Below, one piece after another: positions 22,651 to 25,173 of a DNA stretch of 25,173 bases. The stretch comes from JACJWR01 sp964474045 (GTDB lineage: Bacteria > Actinomycetota > Actinomycetes > S36-B12 > UBA10799), in NCBI GenBank assembly GCA_964474045.1, contig CAYYRC010000032.1, forward strand, positions 1 through 25,173, written 5' to 3'. The position numbers were made by a program, and so were the translations under genes. The notes under the pieces were generated by a model. It was not told the origin of the DNA and ran no database searches. It saw only the letters and a list, made by a program, of their open reading frames with translations. The first letter of the stretch is position 1, and each line of letters opens with the position of its first letter.

Positions 22651-23619
22651 TCACCAGTTGACTCTGTCGGGGTGGTTCTTGAAGTACTCAATCGTTGCGG
22701 CCAATCCGGTGTCGAGGTCTGTCTTGGGTTCCCAACCGAGGATCTCGCGCGCCTTCGTGATGTCAGGGCAGCGCCGGGTTGGGTCATCGGAGGGGAGTGG
22801 TTCGAAAGTAATTTCGGGGGCGTTGCCGATCGATGTGGTGATTCGTTCGGCGAGTTGACGTACCGTGATCTCGTTGGGGTTTCCGATGTTGATCGGACCG
22901 GTCACGCCGTCGGGGCTCCCCATCAATTTCATGAGTCCATCAACCTGGTCGTCGACGTAGCAGAACGAGCGCGTCTGGGAGCCGTCGCCGTACAGGGTGA
23001 TCGAATCGCCGCGCAGAGTCTGAACGATGAAGTTTGAGACAACTCGGCCGTCATTGGGGTGCATGCGGGGGCCATAGGTGTTGAAGATGCGGGCGACTTT
23101 GATGTCGACCTGGTTTTGCCGGTGGTAGTCAAAGAACAGGGTCTCCGCGCAACGCTTTCCTTCGTCGTAACAGGAACGAATGCCGTTGGGATTGACGTGT
23201 CCCCAGTACTCCTCGACCTGCGGGTGAACCTCTGGGTCGCCGTAGACCTCGGAGGTCGAAGCCAGCAGGATCCGGGCGCCGGTGCGCTTGGCCAGACCGA
23301 GCATGTTGATAGAGCCGTGGACCGATGTCTTCGTGGTCTGGACTGGATCGCGCTGGTAGTGAATCGGGGAAGCTGGGCAGGCCAGGTGGTAGATCTCGTC
23401 GACCTCGACGAAGAGCGGGAACGTCACGTCGTGGCGCATAAGTTCGAACCGCGGATTTGGCAGCAGGTGCTCAACGTTCTCTCGGGTCGACGAGAAGAAG
23501 TTGTCAACGCACAAGACTTCGGCTCCGCTTGCGAGGAGTCGTTCGCACAGGTGGCTACCGAGAAAACCGGATCCGCCGGTAACCAGCACCCTCGGTCGTA
23601 GGTGCATATGGCTCTTCAC
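22651..23619 (-). CDS. UDP-glucuronate decarboxylase (UDP-xylose synthase)
   Basis: Extended SDR enzyme that converts UDP-glucuronate to UDP-xylose via a 4-keto intermediate. The 322 residues follow the UXS pattern closely: VTGGSGFLGSH (13-23), ACPASPIHYQRDPVQTTKT (80-98), LASTSEVYGDP (119-129) with the catalytic hydroxyl residues, CYDEGKR (150-156) with Y151 and K155, ARIFNTYGP (about 176-184), and GDGSQTRSF. The start is GTG 23619, chosen because a perfect AGGAGG (minus strand, 23627-23632) lies 7 nt upstream. Its substrate is made by Ugd at 13576-14907. It heads a tightly packed minus-strand operon with the CDP-alcohol phosphotransferase, glycosyltransferase and membrane phosphotransferase genes. 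Confidence 0.93.
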   Translation of the reverse strand: MKSHMHLRPRVLVTGGSGFLGSHLCERLLASGAEVLCVDNFFSSTRENVEHLLPNPRFELMRHDVTFPLFVEVDEIYHLACPASPIHYQRDPVQTTKTSVHGSINMLGLAKRTGARILLASTSEVYGDPEVHPQVEEYWGHVNPNGIRSCYDEGKRCAETLFFDYHRQNQVDIKVARIFNTYGPRMHPNDGRVVSNFIVQTLRGDSITLYGDGSQTRSFCYVDDQVDGLMKLMGSPDGVTGPINIGNPNEITVRQLAERITTSIGNAPEITFEPLPSDDPTRRCPDITKAREILGWEPKTDLDTGLAATIEYFKNHPDRVNW

Positions 23620-23708
23620 GTCAGATCCTCCTGGGATGGGTGCGAAAACGTGTTCCGCGCTTGCTCAGAAGGTTATCGCGCGGTGCTGAGAATCCTTGGC
23701 AGCCCTTT

Positions 23709-23721
23709 GCGGTTTGACCGC
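23709..23721 (-). terminator. Small hairpin downstream of LCP gene 2
   Basis: GCGGT and ACCGC arms pair around a three-base loop, 9 nt beyond the stop of the second LCP gene on the minus strand. The stem is short and has no T-run, so read-through into the decarboxylase operon remains possible. Confidence 0.25.
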
Positions 23722-23730
23722 GCTTTGTGG

Positions 23731-25140
23731 CTACTTTGAACAGATTGACTGGGCTGCCGTTCGCGGCTTTGCTGTCTCCGCCGCGGCGCTCTGCTTAGCC
23801 GATGCCACGACTGGCTTCACCGTGGTCGGGAAGTCAGCGCCGACCTGCACCACAACTGCAGTTCCCTTGGCCTTTGAGGTAGCTGCGGTGGGGATCCCGG
23901 TGGCGTAACCAAGGGTCCGGGCAGCTTCCACCTGGGCAGGAATATTTGGGTTGTAAAGGATTGCCGATGATCCGGTCGTCTTGCCGTTCGTGACGGTGCC
24001 GACCTTGTAGTTCTCAGACTTCAGGAGATCCGAGGCCTTCAACGCTGCACCCGTTGCACCGGACACATTCTGGAAGTTCGCGGTGATCTCCGTTGGTGCT
24101 GAGGTGAGTGGCTGACCATCCGTTCCATCGGTTGGGGCAGGGGGCCATGCCTGGTCGGTGGCGATTGCGCGCCAAAGCTCAGCGGCCTGGCTCGGGATCA
24201 CGGAGACTGTTGCGAAGTCCTCGTTGTACTTCCACGGCAGTGTGGCGAAGGTGATGTCTGACGGCTTGATGCCCGTCATGTTGAGGGCCAGATCCTTCAG
24301 CGCGTCGGGATTGGCCAATGACGGGTCAGTGGTCAGTGATTTTGCTGTTGCCGACAACACCGACAGCAACTGGGCTGGGTTCGTGATGACGCCAACAGAG
24401 GTCGCCTTCTTGATCGCGGATGACAGGAACTCCTGCTGGCGCTCGATCCGCGAGAGGTCACTGCCGTCACCGACCTGCTTGCGAGCCCGAACGAACGCGA
24501 GCGCCTGCTCGCCGCGGACCGTGTGGTTTCCCGCGGTCAGGTTCAGCTTGGCGTCCTTGTCGTGGACGTCCTTCTTCAGGCAGACGTCGACGCCGTCAAG
24601 CGCGTTGACGACATCCTTGAAGCCAGTGAAGTCGACGACGACGTAGTGATCGATGGTCAGGCCACTGAGACCTTCGACGGCACGGACCGTGCACCCAGGG
24701 CCGCCGTAATCGAATGCCTCGTTAAATCGCGAGACGTAGCCGCCCTTTGTACCGCCGCCTGTGGCTTTGCAGGTCGGAAGCATCATCTTGGTGTCGCGCG
24801 GGATGCTTACCGCGAGAGCGCGGGTTCGGTCGCCTGAGATGTGGAGAAGGATGGTGGTGTCGCTGCGTGCCCCCGCAATATCCGCAACGTGGCCGTAGCC
24901 CTTGGCATTCTTGCCTTCGCGGGTATCAGATCCCATCAGAAGGATATTCATGGGTGCGCCGGGAACGGGCGTGTTCGTTGTCCCTTGGAAATTGCCGTCG
25001 TTTCCACCACTGACGTTGCTAAGCACCTGAGTCGTCAGGTAGTTGCCAGCAGCTGCGGCACCAGTCGCGAGCAGTACGAGGACCGACAGGACACCAGCCA
25101 TGACCCGCGGCCAGCGGCGGCGCCGGGTTTCTGCGGTCAT
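23731..25140 (-). CDS. LytR-CpsA-Psr (LCP) family glycopolymer ligase, copy 2
   Basis: Second LCP ligase of the locus, at least 469 residues. A basic N-terminus (RRRRW) precedes one membrane helix (about 12-34). The extracellular LCP domain (about 62-247) has NILLMGSDTR, ARSDTTILLH, SIPRDTKMMLP with the conserved Arg, LTIDHYVVVDF and FVRARKQVGDGSDLSRIERQQ. A LytR_C-like domain (about 350-445) follows. The two copies share layout but differ strongly in sequence, so they may act on different polymers or acceptor sites. The ATG at 25140 has no clear ribosome-binding site and the frame stays open for all 11 codons to the window edge, so the real start may lie outside. Confidence 0.88.
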   Translation of the reverse strand: MTAETRRRRWPRVMAGVLSVLVLLATGAAAAGNYLTTQVLSNVSGGNDGNFQGTTNTPVPGAPMNILLMGSDTREGKNAKGYGHVADIAGARSDTTILLHISGDRTRALAVSIPRDTKMMLPTCKATGGGTKGGYVSRFNEAFDYGGPGCTVRAVEGLSGLTIDHYVVVDFTGFKDVVNALDGVDVCLKKDVHDKDAKLNLTAGNHTVRGEQALAFVRARKQVGDGSDLSRIERQQEFLSSAIKKATSVGVITNPAQLLSVLSATAKSLTTDPSLANPDALKDLALNMTGIKPSDITFATLPWKYNEDFATVSVIPSQAAELWRAIATDQAWPPAPTDGTDGQPLTSAPTEITANFQNVSGATGAALKASDLLKSENYKVGTVTNGKTTGSSAILYNPNIPAQVEAARTLGYATGIPTAATSKAKGTAVVVQVGADFPTTVKPVVASAKQSAAAETAKPRTAAQSICSK

Positions 25141-25173
25141 TGTGCGGGATCCGATCTTGTCGATGCGTTCTCG

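Noticed and set aside
22623..22787. N-terminal extension of the CDP-alcohol phosphotransferase
   Set aside because: It overlaps the end of the decarboxylase gene in another frame and lacks hydrophobic or family features.
1..25173. Mobile element, prophage, defence island or toxin-antitoxin pair
   Set aside because: No integrase, transposase, phage, nuclease or small toxin gene is present, and no terminal repeats or target duplications were seen.

Overview
The window reads as a chromosomal segment of a fairly high-GC actinobacterium (by eye about 60% GC, with frequent GTG/TTG starts and dense gene packing). The gene set birA, PH-domain membrane protein, acyl-CoA carboxylase beta subunit, GtrA protein, acyl-CoA dehydrogenase, purK, purE and LCP ligase resembles, from memory, the Mycobacterium tuberculosis region Rv3267-Rv3280. 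No gene identifies the genus. I see no tRNA, rRNA, CRISPR, transposase, integrase or phage gene, and no gene-free stretch longer than about 240 bases.

Left third (1-9049), housekeeping: biotin ligase; a PH-domain membrane protein coupled by a 4-nt overlap to an adenylate cyclase with a lysine/alanine pentapeptide-repeat N-terminus; an acyl-CoA carboxylase carboxyltransferase subunit; a divergent GtrA membrane protein; then an apparent operon of acyl-CoA dehydrogenase, aldose 1-epimerase-like protein, purK and purE.

Right two thirds (9086 to the end), a cell-surface glycopolymer locus. It holds two LytR-CpsA-Psr (LCP) ligases, two family-2 glycosyltransferases, a Wzm/Wzt-type ABC exporter, UDP-glucose dehydrogenase and UDP-glucuronate decarboxylase (together UDP-Glc to UDP-GlcA to UDP-Xyl), a fused cytidylyltransferase/SDR reductase resembling the Haemophilus Bcs1/Acs1 CDP-ribitol synthase, two CDP-glycerol/ribitol phosphotransferase-family proteins (one soluble, one fused to a membrane domain), and a CDP-alcohol phosphotransferase-fold membrane enzyme with an altered catalytic motif. 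A second acyl-CoA dehydrogenase sits inside the block.

Working model (inference): the fused enzyme makes CDP-ribitol or a similar CDP-polyol, the phosphotransferase-family proteins polymerise or attach polyol phosphate, the glycosyltransferases and UDP-GlcA/UDP-Xyl supply sugars, the ABC transporter moves the lipid-linked product outward, and the LCP proteins attach it to peptidoglycan. This would be a teichoic-acid-like polymer made at a chromosomal position where mycobacteria keep arabinogalactan-linker genes. No WecA/TagO-type initiating enzyme is visible here.

Three genes (gtrA-like, the first glycosyltransferase, ugd) have a TAnnnT box 6-7 nt before the start codon and no clear Shine-Dalgarno sequence, which suggests leaderless transcripts.
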